Shown here: positions 33,980 to 44,550 of the stretch, piece by piece | Layout: every line of letters starts with the position of its first letter | Numbering within the stretch: the first letter of the stretch is position 1 | Assembly: GCA_020638735.1 (NCBI GenBank) | Contig: JACKHZ010000008.1 | Coordinates: 372,001 to 436,000 of the forward strand | Source: Planctomycetota bacterium | GTDB lineage: Bacteria > Planctomycetota > UBA1135 > UBA2386 | Direction of reading: 5' to 3' | Length of the DNA: 64,000 nt | The notes under the pieces: generated by a model | Told to the model about the DNA's origin: nothing | The model's input: only the letters and a program-made list of their open reading frames with translations | The model's database searches: none | Made by a program: the position numbers and the translations under genes

Positions 33980-34659
33980 TTGTCCCCCTCCTGCTGCGTC
34001 GCGGGCGCCGGCGGCACGTCGTCGCCCTTCGGCAGCTTGTCGAGCAGCGCGCGATTGCGTTCGTTGAGGATGCGCACGACGGCCTTCGACGAGATCGTCG
34101 CGCCGGTGATGCCGTCGACGTGGCACGGCTCGCTGCCGGTGCCGTGCTTGACGACGACGATCTCGGGCGCGACCGCCAGCGCGGCGAACTCGGCGGCGAA
34201 CGACGGGTCCTTGCCGATGCGGTCGCCGAGACCGGGCGTCTCGCGGCTGTCGAGCACCTGCATGCCGACGAGGCCCTCGCGCGTCGGGTCGTAGCCGTAG
34301 AGCAGCTTGATCGTGTCCTGGAAGCCGCGGCCCTGCCCCTGGATCGCGAAGCCGAGGTGCTTGCCGGCCTGATCGTAGGCCGCGTAGACGGCGATCGCGT
34401 CCTTCGCCTCGCTGCCGTCCGCCGGCACGAAGCGCGCGCCGTCGAGCACGAGCTTCTGCATCGACGCGGTGCCCGGCACGACCTCGAACACCGCGCGCCG
34501 CACCGCCGCCGCCGCGTTGGCCTCGATCGTCGGCAGCGTGATCGCGTAGACCGACGCGAGCAGCAGCCCGGCCAGCGCGCCAGCCGCCGTCAGCGTCGCC
34601 ACCAGCCGCAGCGAGCTCGAGCTCGGCTCAGGCGCCTGATCCAGCGCGTCGGCGTTCAT
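33976..34659 (-). CDS. rnfG: Rnf complex subunit RnfG (covalent FMN)
   Basis: 227 residues. One N-terminal transmembrane helix (LVATLTAAGALAGLLLASVYAI) anchors a periplasmic FMN-binding domain. The flavinylation motif DGITGATISSKAV near residue 187 contains the Thr that receives FMN by phosphoester bond (S/T-GAT). The upstream ETPGLGDRIG loop is also typical. The ATG at 34659 overlaps the rnfD stop by 4 bases. The product carries electrons between RnfB/RnfC and the membrane core. Confidence 0.95.
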   Translation of the reverse strand: MNADALDQAPEPSSSSLRLVATLTAAGALAGLLLASVYAITLPTIEANAAAAVRRAVFEVVPGTASMQKLVLDGARFVPADGSEAKDAIAVYAAYDQAGKHLGFAIQGQGRGFQDTIKLLYGYDPTREGLVGMQVLDSRETPGLGDRIGKDPSFAAEFAALAVAPEIVVVKHGTGSEPCHVDGITGATISSKAVVRILNERNRALLDKLPKGDDVPPAPATQQEGDK

Positions 34660-35669
34660 GCGGCCTTCCTCCGTCCGAGCGGCCGCGGCTGCGCCTTGCG
34701 CTCGATCAGCGGCGTCGCCGCGTTCATCAGCAGGATCGCGCACCGAAGACGCCCTCGGGCGGCGGCCACCGTAGTCGCGGATCACCACCACCAACGCGCC
34801 GATGCCGAGGCCGAACACCCATGCGCCGCGCGGCGCGACCGGCGAGCTGACCGGGTCGGTGGCCATGAACACCGCGCCGAACAAGAGGCCGCCGCACGCG
34901 AGCAGGAACAGCGGTGACGGGTTGTGCCCCGGATCGACGAGGTGCAGCGCGCCGCCGAGCAACACCGTGCCGAGCAGCACCGCCACCGGGATGCGCCAGT
35001 CGAACGCGCCGCGAAGACCGAGCCACAGGCCCACGACCGCCAGCACCAGCGCGCTGGTCTCGCCGAGCGAACCGGCGGTGTCGCCGGTGAGCAGCTGCCA
35101 CAGCGGCGTCGCCACGTGGTCGAACTTCATCTGCGCCAGCGGCGTCGCCGCCGACATGCCGTCGAGCTCGGCGTGCAGGAACGGCCACGCGAACGTCGTC
35201 GACGGCACGTTCAGAAGCCGCGCGGCGCCGTCCACGTCGTGATCGCCGTGGGGAACGCCGCCTGCAGGAACGCGCGCCCGACCAGCGCCAGGTTGAACAG
35301 GTTCTGCCTGAGGCCGCCGAACAGCTGCTTGCCGAGCGCGATCGCGACGAAGCCGCCGAGCGCGGCCATCCACAGCAGGATCGGCGGCGGCAGCGTCAGG
35401 CCGACCAGCACGCCGGTCAGCACGCCGCTGCCGTCGCGCAGCGAACGCCCGCGCGCACCGTCGGTCGCCAGCAGCCACTCGGCGGCCAGCGCGCCGGCCG
35501 TCGCCGCGGCGACCACCAGCAGCGCGACGACGCCGAACCACCACATCGCCGCCAGCAGCACCGGCACCGTGCACAGGATCACCTCGACCATCAGCCGCGG
35601 CGTCGACAGCGCGGTGTGCAGGAACGGCGCCGCCTGCAGCTGCAGCCGATGACCACGTCCGCCGCTCAC
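34656..35669 (-). pseudogene. rnfD: rnfD, frameshifted as given
   Basis: The N-terminal part (from GTG 35669, about 150 residues) and the last about 25 residues share one frame. The middle (from about 35212 to 34770) reads in a second frame, and a short PPEGVFGA piece near 34755 in a third. The pieces join into a normal RnfD: TM segments, a GATDPV-type region (here VFMATDPVSSPVAPRGA), and the C-terminal PEGVFGAILLMN. At least three indels are needed. The motifs are conserved, so either the gene decayed very recently or the sequence has base-calling errors. The GTG overlaps the rnfC stop. Confidence 0.85.
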
Positions 35670-37018
35670 GCCTTCCTCTCCTTGCGCTTCTTGTCGCGGA
35701 TCGACGACTTAGCGACCCGGATCAGCTGCACGATCGGGATGTTGGACGGGCACGAGAACGAGCACGCGCCGCACTCCATGCAGTCCATGACGAAGTGCGA
35801 CTCGAGGCCGTCGTGGTCGCCGGCGCGCGCCAGCCGCGCGAGGATCGACGGGTTGAGGAAGTTGGCGCAGGCGTCGAGGCAGCAGCCGCACGCGAGGCAG
35901 GAGAACTCGTCGCCGCGGGCGGTCTCGTCTCGGGTGAAGGCCAGCACGCCCGAGGTGCCCTTCAGCACCGGCACGTCGATGCTCGCCAGCGCGCTGCCCA
36001 TCATCGGCCCGCCCATGACGAACTCGCGCGTCTCCGGCACCGTGCCGCCGCAGTGCGCCAGCAGGTCGCGGATCGGCGTGCCGATCGGCACGCGCACGTT
36101 GGCCGGCCGGCGCACGCCAGGGCCCGGACGACGTGACGACGCGGTCGATCAGCGGCACGCCGCGGTCGAACCAGTCGGCGAGCGCGACCATCGTGCCGAC
36201 GTTGTTGACGACGCAGCCGACGTCGAGCGGCAGCTTGCCGGCCGGCACCTCGACGCCGAACAGCGCCTCGATCAGCATCTTCTCGGCGCCCTGCGGGCGT
36301 CGATCACCTGCAGCGGCGTGACGTGGATCACACTCGCCGGCGCGCGCGCAGCCGCGCAGCGCCTCGATCGCGTCGCGCTTGTTGTGCTCGACGCCGATGT
36401 GCGTCAGCCGCGCCGAGCCAGGCAAGCGACGATGCGCGCCCCGCGCAGCACGTCGTCGGCCGCTCGACCATCGTGCGGTGGTCGCAGGTCAGAATGCGGC
36501 GGCTCGCACTCGCAGCCATTGAGCACGAAGTGCTTCACCGGCTTGTCGGCCGGGGCCTTATATGTGACGTGCGCCAGGAACGCCGCGCCGCCGAGACCGA
36601 CGATGCCACCCCGCTGCACATGGGCGACGAGACGCGTCGACGTCGAGGCGTGTCCGGGATCGACCGGAGCCTCGGCGGCGCACTGCTGCGGCGAGAAGGC
36701 GTCCGCCTGCAGTTCGACGCACGGCACCAGTTCGCCGTTGGGATGGCGCTGCCGCGCCGAGCTCGATGACGACGCCTTCCACCGGGCTGTGCAGCGTCGT
36801 CGAGACAAAGCCGTCGGCCGTTGCGAGCACTGGCCCGCGGCGCGCACGCGCTGGCCGCGCTGCACGACCGGCCGCGCCGGCTTGCCGCCCATGCCGAGCG
36901 GCAGCACGTAGCGTTCGACGAACGGCATGTGCTCGACCGGCAGGTGCTCGGTGCCCTGCTTGTGGTCGTCCGGGTGGATCCCGTGGCGGAAGCTCCTGAG
37001 GCGGAACGGCAGGTTCGA
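35666..37018 (-). pseudogene. rnfC: rnfC, frameshifted as given
   Basis: The last 150 residues are intact (35666-36115) and carry both ferredoxin motifs, CLACGCCLDACANFLNP and CMECGACSFSCPSNIP. Upstream the reading switches frame at least eight times. The pieces still form a normal RnfC: the barrel-sandwich start FRHGIHPDDHK with LPLGMGGKPARPVVQRGQ, then DGFVSTTLHSPVEGVV, the NADH-binding RGGIVGLGGAAFLAHV, a FVLNGCECEP motif and VVNNVGTMVALADW. The start codon is unclear; a GGAGG at 37026-37030 (read leftward) suggests it begins near 37018. The protein would oxidise or reduce NAD(H) in the Rnf complex. Confidence 0.85.
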
Positions 37019-37029
37019 CGTGCGTCCTC

Positions 37030-40000
37030 CCGACAACGCGACCAGCTTCTGCTGCAGCCGCGCGAGCAGCTGCTGTTCGACCTCGTCGCGCACGGCGCCC
37101 AGCTCGGCCGCGTGCCGCTCGCGCAGCGCCGCCAGCTCGCGTTCGTGCGCGTCGCGCACGCGCCGCGCCACCACAGCGCGCTCGACGTCGGCAGTGAACG
37201 GCGTGCGCACGCCGGCGAGCTCCTGCAGCGTGCGCCAGCCGTCGCGCGTGCGCGCGCGTCGCCGCCGTCCTCCGTCAGGTCCGGTTGCCGTGCAACGGCA
37301 GCTTCTCGCCGAACGCGCCAGGCTGCGACGGGTCGTAGACGAACAGCAGGAACGCGCGGGCCGCGACCGCCTGCGCCGCGACCCGCACCGCCGCGTCGGC
37401 GGCGACGTCCCACGCGCGCGGGCTCGGCGCGAGCACGTGCAGCAGCGCGGGGCCGGCGTGCGCGCTGGCGCGCAGCGCCGCGTCCGTCAGATGGTCGCGG
37501 TGCGCGACCGACGACTGCGCGACGAACGCGCCCCGCTGCGCGAGCGCCAGCAGCGCCGCGTCGGCGTCCGGCCACGGCGCGGGCCCCGTCGTCAGCGACA
37601 GCACGCTTGATCGGCAGGCCGCTCGCGAGCACCGCGCCGAGCTGCTGCAGTCCGGTCGTCGAGAACGCACCGGCGTCGGCCACCAGCCACAGCGGCGGCA
37701 CGAGCGCGCGTTCTTCGTCCGTCAGCTCCTCCGGGCGGAGCTCCCTGGGTCCGGCGCCGCCTGCGCCAGCAGCGCCCTGGCGCGGCGCAGCAGCGCGAAG
37801 TCCGCGCCGTCGCCGCGCGGGCGGTGGCGCGCGCCAGCCCGATCGCGCGCAGCCCCGCCTCGCCGCTGGTGTCGAACACCGCCGGCTGGGCGAACGGGGT
37901 TCCACGGGAACTGCGCACCGAGCTCGCTGGCGGCGCCGCCGGTCAGCACCACGCCGGCGCGCGCGCGACCGCGACCGCTGTGTCCCTGGGCGATGCGCCA
38001 CTGCAGGTCCGCGACCGCGCGCGCCCGTCTCGACCAGCAGGTGCAGTCGCCCGGCGTCGACGCGCGCCCGCTCTGCTGCGCCTCGTCGAGTCGCCCGCCA
38101 GCGTCGACAGCGCGACGCGTCCCTGCCCGAGGGTCTGCAGCCCTTCGTGCAAGGCCTCGAGGTCGCCCGCCGGCAGCGCGCCGGCGAACTGCTCGCGGAT
38201 GCGTTCGCCGAACGCCGCGCCGAGCTCGTCGAGCTGCTGCAGGTGCCGCTGCAGCGATGGCTGCAGGTGCGCCTCGGCCGCAGCCAGCACGGTGCGCAGC
38301 GCGATGCGCGCGCCGCTGCCCGGCTCGGCGTCGTCGCCCGGCGCCATCGCCAGCGCGCACGCGCGGGTCAGCTGCAGCGCACCAGCGACGCCAGGCGCCG
38401 GCAGCGCGCGCGCGCGGCGACGACCGCGCCGGTCGTGTCCGGCAGCAGCGCGCGCACACAGCGGCCGCCGCGCGCGCTGCGGCTGCCGCTTCCGCGCGCG
38501 TCGCGTTCTCCTGCCACGAGCGCCGCGGGTGTGCACACGTCGACGCACAGGCCGCAGCCCTTGCAGGCGTCCGGTCGAGCGCGAGCACGAACACGTCGGT
38601 GCCGCTCTGGGCGAACGGCGCGCGGGCAGCCGACCGGCAGCGCGCCGAGCGCGTCGCCGACCGCGCGCAGCGCCGTCGCGCGCGCGACGGCACGACGGTC
38701 GTCCTCGACGCGCGCGAGCGCCTTCTCGGCGGCGATCGCGAAGGCCTCGTCGGCGCTGGCGGCGCCGCCCGTCACCGCCTTCACCATGCCCTTGGCCAAC
38801 CCGGCGAGCAGCGGCTGCAGCGGCGCCGTGTCCGCGCCAGTCGCGCGGCCGCGCGCAAGCCGATGCTCGAGCAGCTGCCGCGCCGGCAGCACCAAATCGG
38901 CAGCAGCGCCGCGTCAGGGCACGCCGTCCAGCACGCGCCGCAGCCGGTGCAGCGCGCCGCGTCGAACACCAGCAGCAGGGCCTCGGCGACGTTGCCGCGC
39001 AGCGCGACGCGCAGCGCCGGCGCCGAGCCGAGCGTCAGGTGCGGGTCGGGCGCGAGCGCGTTCGTCGCGCCGCCGACCTCGGCCGCGCCGACCACGTCCC
39101 AGCAGCGCGCCAGGTCGTCGTGCGTCGGCTGCGGCTTCGCGCGCGGCGCCACGCGCAACGGCCCCGCAGGCACGATGGCCCAGGGGCGCGGAGCGGCGCG
39201 CGACCGCGAGGCCGAGGCGCTCGACGCCCGGCTGCGCGCGACGACGCAGCGCCTCGTGCAGCACGCGGCGCTTCGGCAGCGCGTTCTGCAGCAGGCCGTC
39301 GAGCGGCGCGCGAACTCGACGCCGAGCCAGACCAGCGGCCGGCCGCGGCCGCTGCCGCACTCGCGCGCGAACGCGACGACGTCCTCGGCGTGCACCAGGC
39401 TCGCCGGCCGCGCCGACGATCGCCGCGTGCAGCGACGGCGTCGCCTTCGCTTCCGGACCGTGGCCGGCGGCGACGCGACGCGCCAGCGCACCGCGCAGCT
39501 CGCGCAACAGCGGCAGGTCCGCGGCGAGCGCGCCGTCCGCCCCACCACAGCGCGACGACCGCCTTCTTCTTGCGCAGCTCGCCGAGCCAGCCGTCGGCGA
39601 ACAGGCTCAGGCAACCGACGCGGACCCTCGCCGACGCGCGCCGCCGCACAACACCGGCATGGCGCCGGCCAGGGCCACGACCAGCACGTCGGCGCCGACC
39701 GTGTGGTCGAGCGCGAACGGCGCCCAGACGAGGCCGGTGCGCTGCCGCAGGTCGACCGCGACCTCGTCGAGCAGCTGGGCCATCGGCCCGCGCACGAACG
39801 GCGCCTCGCCGCAGCGCTGCAGCGCTCGCAGCGTCGTGTCGGCGGGCTGGCCGCGCAGCACCGGCCGTTCGTGGTCGAACCAGCGCATGACGCGACGCCG
39901 CTCGCGGCCGAACCACTGCTCCTGCGCCAGCGTCGCGCACGGCACGACGTCGCGTTCGTCGCCGAGCAGCGCCAGCGCGCTCTGCGGCAGCGCCGCCGCG

Positions 40001-40390
40001 CGGCGCCGCCGTCGGCAGCCCGACCGACCGCGACGACCACCGGCTGCAGCGCGCGCTCGGCCAGCAGCCGCGCGACCAGGTGCGCACCAGCGGCGCCTCG
40101 GCCGCCGCTGCGCACAGCACGACGACGCCGCGGTCGGCGGCGGCGAACAGCGCCGCGTCGCCATCGTCCGGCGCCATGCGCACGACCAGCGGCAGCATGC
40201 GCGCGGCAGCTTCGCCGAGCAGGTCCTGCACGCGCGCGAGGCCAGCTCCGTCGAGCGCCACCGTCGCGCGCTCCCCTGCCTCGGCGCGGCCGATCGCCTC
40301 CGCGAACGCCGCGCGCGCGTCCGCGCCGCCCAGCACGGCACCGGCGACGAGGTGTTCGGCGGACGACAGGGCGGCAGGATCGTGGCTCAC
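37030..40390 (-). pseudogene. PFOR-like protein Y (pyruvate:ferredoxin oxidoreductase homologue), frameshifted as given
   Basis: Joining the frames gives about 1,110 residues from a GTG at 40390 that overlaps the rnfB stop. The order of pieces follows single-chain PFOR. First comes a domain-I-like part ending in FDHERPVLRG and a TGLVWAPF stretch. Two 4Fe-4S motifs follow (CTGCGACWTACPDA near 38940 and CKGCGLCVDVCTPAAL near 38550). A TPP-domain-like region is next (LWLVADAGAFSTTGLQQLG, then GAFVAQSSVAHRDHL). A long coiled coil closes the protein. The usual GDG metal motif of the TPP domain reads ADAG, so catalysis is doubtful. At least twelve frame changes occur. The gene lies between rnfB and rnfC on the same strand. 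Confidence 0.75.
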
Positions 40391-41211
40391 GGCTTCACCT
40401 CGACGGTGGCGAACTGGTTGTCCGGCACGCACTGGATCGCGCCGGTCGGGCAGCGGAACGTCGGCGCCCTGCCGCAGTCGGCGGCCGCGTAGTCGACGAT
40501 CGGGAGGTTGTCGCGCATGCGCGCGCGCCGTCGGGCGCGTCCTGCACGCAGCGGCCGCAGGCGTCGCAGGCGACGGCGCAGAGCTGGCGCGCGCGCCTCG
40601 CCGGCGAGCGGCACGCGGCACTGCACCAGCAGCGGCTTCGCCAGCGGCAGCAGCTCGAACAGGTCGCGCGGGCAGGCGACGACGCAGTCGCCGCAGGCCG
40701 CGCACTTGTCGACGAACACCATCGGCAGGCCGTTGTCGTTCATCGCGATCGCGTCGAAGCCGCACGCTTCGGCGCAATCGGCGAGGCCGAGGCAGCCCCA
40801 GCTGCAGCCCTTGCCGCCGCCGCCGGTGACGTGCGCGGCGCGGCAGGTCTCGAAGCCCTCGTAGGCTGCGATCTGCACCGCCTGCGCCTTGCCGCCGGCG
40901 CAGTGCAGCCGCGCGACCTTGCGATCGAACGTGCCGGCCTCGACGCCGAGGAAGGCGGCGATCGCCGCGACCGCGTCGGGCCAGGCGACGGTGCAACCGA
41001 CGGTTGACGGCGACCGGCGACCAGCGCTTCGGCGAACGCCCGGCAGCCAGCTCGCCGCAGCCGCCGCAGTTGCTCGCCGGCAGCAGCGCTTCGACGCGCT
41101 GCGCGCGCGGGTCCTCGGCGACGCGCAGGAAGCGGTAGGCGAACGCCAGCACTGCGCCCAGCACGACGCCGAGCCCTGCCATGATCCGCCGGCGAGCAGC
41201 ACGTCGTTCAT
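40387..41211 (-). pseudogene. rnfB: rnfB, frameshifted as given
   Basis: Starting at ATG 41211 (MNDVLLAGG), the first TM segment (GLGVVLGAVLAFAYRFL) and the Fe-S motif NCGGCG are in a second frame. The middle is back in the first frame, with the cluster segment GCSWGCLGLADCAEACGFDA and the ferredoxin motif CAACGDCVVACPRDLFEL. A further excursion breaks the next ferredoxin motif, then the end is in frame (IQCVPDNQFATVEVKP). RnfB passes electrons from ferredoxin into the complex. At least three indels would restore one protein of about 275 residues. Confidence 0.85.
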
Positions 41212-41218
41212 CGCCGCC

Positions 41219-43592
41219 TCACCGGAACAGCTTCGCGCGCTGGATCAGCGCGTCGAGGTCGGGTTCGTCGGGGTTCAGCGGCAGCCCCGGTGGATGCAGC
41301 GCGACGGCACTTCTCGGCCGCCTGCACCAGCTGTGCGTAGCTGCCGGCGCGCGGGTCGCCGATCTTCGCCTGCTTGTTGCCGTCGTAGACGAACAGCAGC
41401 GAGTTGAGGTTGACGCAGTCGTTGCAGGTCGAGCAGCGCGCCGACTCGATCCACGGCTCGGCGTCCTCGTCTTCCTCGACGACGACCGGCTGGTTCGCCA
41501 GGGGCCGCCGTGGCCTCGGCCGGCTGCGGCACCTCGACCGTGCGTTCGACGCGCGCGGCGCCACCTCCGCCGCCCGCGCCTTGCCCGGCGACGGCAGCTC
41601 GCCGATCGGATCGAGCTCGAGCAGCATGCGGGCCAGGCCCACATCGCCGCGCCGGCAGCCTCGTCGCGCACCGCCGCGAGCGCAGCTTCGTGCTGCGCCT
41701 GCAGCGCCTCGCGTTCGCGCGCCGCCTGCTCAGGCGGCCTCGCCGCGCGCCCGCTGCACGGCCTCGCGCACGTGCTCGTTGCGCACGCCGGCCAGCTCCT
41801 GCAGCGTGCGCCAGTAGCGCCGGCGATCGAGGCACGCCTCGACCACACCGCGCGCCGCACGGCGACCTTGCGCGTCGCGCCGTCGGCGAGCGCCACGCGA
41901 ACGAACGGCACGCGGTGCCGCGGGTCGTCGCCGTCGGCGTCGAGCTGCTCGGCGAGCTCGACGAGAGGTCTTCGTCGTCGACACCGTCAGGGCACCGGCG
42001 CGAAGTGATCGCGCATGCCGCCGTCGAGCAGCGCGCAGTCGGCGAACGTGAACGCCAGCTCGCGCGCGCGCCGTCGATCGTGCACGTCGACGACGGCCAG
42101 TCCTGCTCCGGCGATGGGTTGCCGGCGAAGTCGAGCCGCCGCGCCCACGTCTCGCCGCGCCGCGGGTCGTAGTGGAACAGCGGGTGCGCGCGCCCTTCGA
42201 TCGCCGCGCCGGCGTGCAGGAACGCGCCGATCGGCGACTCTGCGCCCGACGCGTCCAGCCCCGGATCGACGACGTGCAGCGCCGGTCGTCCCGACGCCAG
42301 CGCCGCGACGAAGCCGCGCAGCAGGTGCGTCGGCCGCGCCGCCGTCGCCTGCTGCACGAACGCCTCACGGAAGGCGACGCCGAGGTAGCCGAGCTCGAGC
42401 CGCGCCCGCGGCCGGCAGCCAGGTCGCGCGTCGGCGACTCCACCACCAGCACGTGCAGCGCCGCGCGCCGGGTCAGCAGCGCCGTCAGCTCCTGCATGCC
42501 GGCGCCGGCGAGCTGCGGCGCCGCAGTGAACGCCACCACCACCGGCAGCGTCGCGCGTTCCTGTTCGTCCAGCTCGGCGAACGTCATCGCCGCCAGCACC
42601 GCGTCGTGGCGATCGGCGTCGTAGGCCGCGCGCGCTCGAGCTCGGCGAGGCGGCACGCGCGCGCCACTGCAGCAGCGCCTCGGCCAGCCGATCGAAGCGC
42701 TGCACGGCGGCCGCGCAGGCGTCGTCGACCTGCTCGCGCGCGCAGTCCGCAGCAGCGACCGCCGCCATCGCGACGTCCGTGCCGTGCACCAGACAAGCCG
42801 TCGGCGCCGCAGGTGCCGCCAGGAACCCATCGAGGGTCGCCAGCGCCTTCTGCATGCGCTGCCGCCGCGCCGGGTCGAGCGCGACCGAGCCGCGGTGCGC
42901 GCCGACGCTGCGCGCCAGCGCCGTCGGGTCGAGGAGCGCCCTGCGGCGCCGCCGAGGCTCTTCTGCAGCGCCTTGCCTTCGTGTGCCGCGGGGTCCTTGC
43001 GCGCCTCGACGTCGAGCCGCTGACGCAGGCCGTCGGCGAGCTCGCCGACCTGCGCGCGGTGGCGCGCGCGCGCCGCCGCGCACAGCTGCGCAGCCGCCGC
43101 GATGGTCAGCAGCCGCAGCGGCGTCGCCGCGTCGAGCAGCACGAGCGTCGCGCCGTCGGCTGCGGCCGCGGCGAGCGCGAGGTCCTGCCGCAGACCGGCT
43201 GCGACCTCGTCGCGCGGCGCCAGCTCCGCGACCAGCCTTCGGCCGCGTCCCGCAGCACCGCGCCGGCCGGCTGCGGCGACCGACCGCGCAACGCCGCGCG
43301 CACGCGCGCTGCTCCGAGCCGCAGCAGGTTGTCCTGCAGCACGCGCAGCGCTGCGCCGCCGCGGCCGCGGTCCACGCCGCGAGCGCGTCGCCGATCGGCT
43401 GACCGACCGGCCCTTCGTCCGCCGCAGCCACCGCCAGCGGGAAGTCGTTGCGCACCCGGGTCAGGTCGCGGAACGCCTGCAGCAGCAGCAGCAGGGCGTC
43501 GACGGGCAGCGGCGCCGCGTCTTGTTCGAGGCCGAGATGCCAGCGGCGCGGCGCGCGCGCCGGCGAGTCCTGCTGACGTGGGGCGCGTTCAT
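41219..43592 (-). pseudogene. PFOR-derived ferredoxin protein X, frameshifted as given
   Basis: Joining the frames gives about 790 residues from ATG 43592, just after korB. The central part (LGYLGVAFREAFVQQATAA, then HPLFHYDPRRGETWARRL) aligns with the TPP-domain-like part of protein Y, and both then carry a WRTLQELAGV segment followed by a coiled coil. The C-terminus ends with a ferredoxin-like cluster CSTCNDCVNLNSLLFVYDG. No intact TPP motif is visible. More than ten frame changes occur, the first within 25 bases of the start. An in-frame TGA near 41990 is explained by two nearby indels. A role as an electron-transfer partner between KorAB and Rnf is inferred from position. Confidence 0.72.
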
Positions 43593-43596
43593 CGCA

Positions 43597-44550
43597 TCAC
43601 ACCGCGAACTTGTCGAACTCGCGCTCGAGGCCCTTCAGCTTGTCGGCCGGCGACATGCCGAGGCCGACCGTGGTGAAGTCCTCGTAGCAGGGGCGCGCCG
43701 GGTCGCGGAACAGCACGCCGATCGGCAGCGGCGCCGTCTGGTCGGCGACGCGCCGCGCGGCTTCGAGGTCGCGGCTGTCGTGCGCCTGCTGATTGGGGAA
43801 CATCTTCGCGCTCTGCGCGTCGAGCGTCGGGCTGTCGCCGCCGGTCAACAGCAGCAGCTGCGACGGGTCCTTCTGCAGCTCGGTGAACACGTCCTTGGTG
43901 TAGGTCGGGCAGCGCTGCAGGATGCGCACGAAGCTGAGGCCCTTGTGGTCGTAGGCGACCTTCAACGTCGCGTAGAGGTGCGCAGGGTTCCAGTCGACGG
44001 TCTGCGCGACGAACGAGACGTTGGCGAAGCCGAGCGTGGCGGCGACCGGGTTGAGCGGCGGCAGCCAGGCGCCGCGCGGGTGGGTGTTGGTCGACAGGCC
44101 GATCGGCGTGGTCGGCGACGTCTGCTTCTTGGTCAGGCCGTAGATCGCGTTGTCGAACAACATCACGACCATGTCCATGTTGTAGCGCACCGCGTGCACC
44201 CAGTGCCCGGCGCCGATCGAGCAGCAGTCACCGTCGCCGGTGGCGACGAAGATCTTCAGCTCGGGGCGCCGCGACTTGATGCCGCACGCGACCGGCAGCG
44301 CGCGGCCGTGCAGGCCGTGGAAGCCGTAGGTCTTCATGTAGTGCGGGAAGCGGCTCGAGCAGCCGATGCCCGACACGCACACGGTCCGCTCCGGCGGCAG
44401 CTGCTCGTCGCGGCAGATGCGCTGCACGGCGGTCAGCACGGCGAGGTCGCCGCATCCCGGGCACCAGCGCGCGGTGCCGCCCTCGTAGTCCTCGAGCGAG
44501 AAGTAGCGGTCGGGAACGTCGAGTTCCCAGTCGTCCTTGAGGCCGAACAT
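43597..44550 (-). CDS. korB: 2-oxoacid:ferredoxin oxidoreductase, TPP-binding beta subunit
   Basis: 317 residues. The TPP and cluster region starts RWCPGCGDLAVL, with a Cys pattern typical of KorB. The metal motif GDGDCCSIG and downstream NAIYGLTKKQTSPTTP (with the Asn of GDG-x-N) complete a working TPP site. The ATG at 44550 overlaps the korA stop by one base. Together with KorA it converts a 2-oxoacid (2-oxoglutarate or pyruvate class) plus CoA to acyl-CoA and reduced ferredoxin, or the reverse. Confidence 0.95.
   Translation of the reverse strand: MFGLKDDWELDVPDRYFSLEDYEGGTARWCPGCGDLAVLTAVQRICRDEQLPPERTVCVSGIGCSSRFPHYMKTYGFHGLHGRALPVACGIKSRRPELKIFVATGDGDCCSIGAGHWVHAVRYNMDMVVMLFDNAIYGLTKKQTSPTTPIGLSTNTHPRGAWLPPLNPVAATLGFANVSFVAQTVDWNPAHLYATLKVAYDHKGLSFVRILQRCPTYTKDVFTELQKDPSQLLLLTGGDSPTLDAQSAKMFPNQQAHDSRDLEAARRVADQTAPLPIGVLFRDPARPCYEDFTTVGLGMSPADKLKGLEREFDKFAV

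Noticed and set aside
36821..40492. A very long open frame on the plus strand (over 1,200 codons) opposite the rnf region
   Set aside because: It is Arg/Pro/Ala-dominated with no recognisable domain. In sequence this GC-rich, long stop-free frames occur by chance opposite genes; the minus strand carries the conserved Fe-S motifs.
41980..42000. In-frame TGA in protein X as a possible selenocysteine codon
   Set aside because: The residues after it in that frame (RCRRRRP) are unlike the family, while a neighbouring frame gives an acidic PDGVDDEDL that joins well. Two compensating indels explain it better, and no SECIS-like hairpin was obvious.
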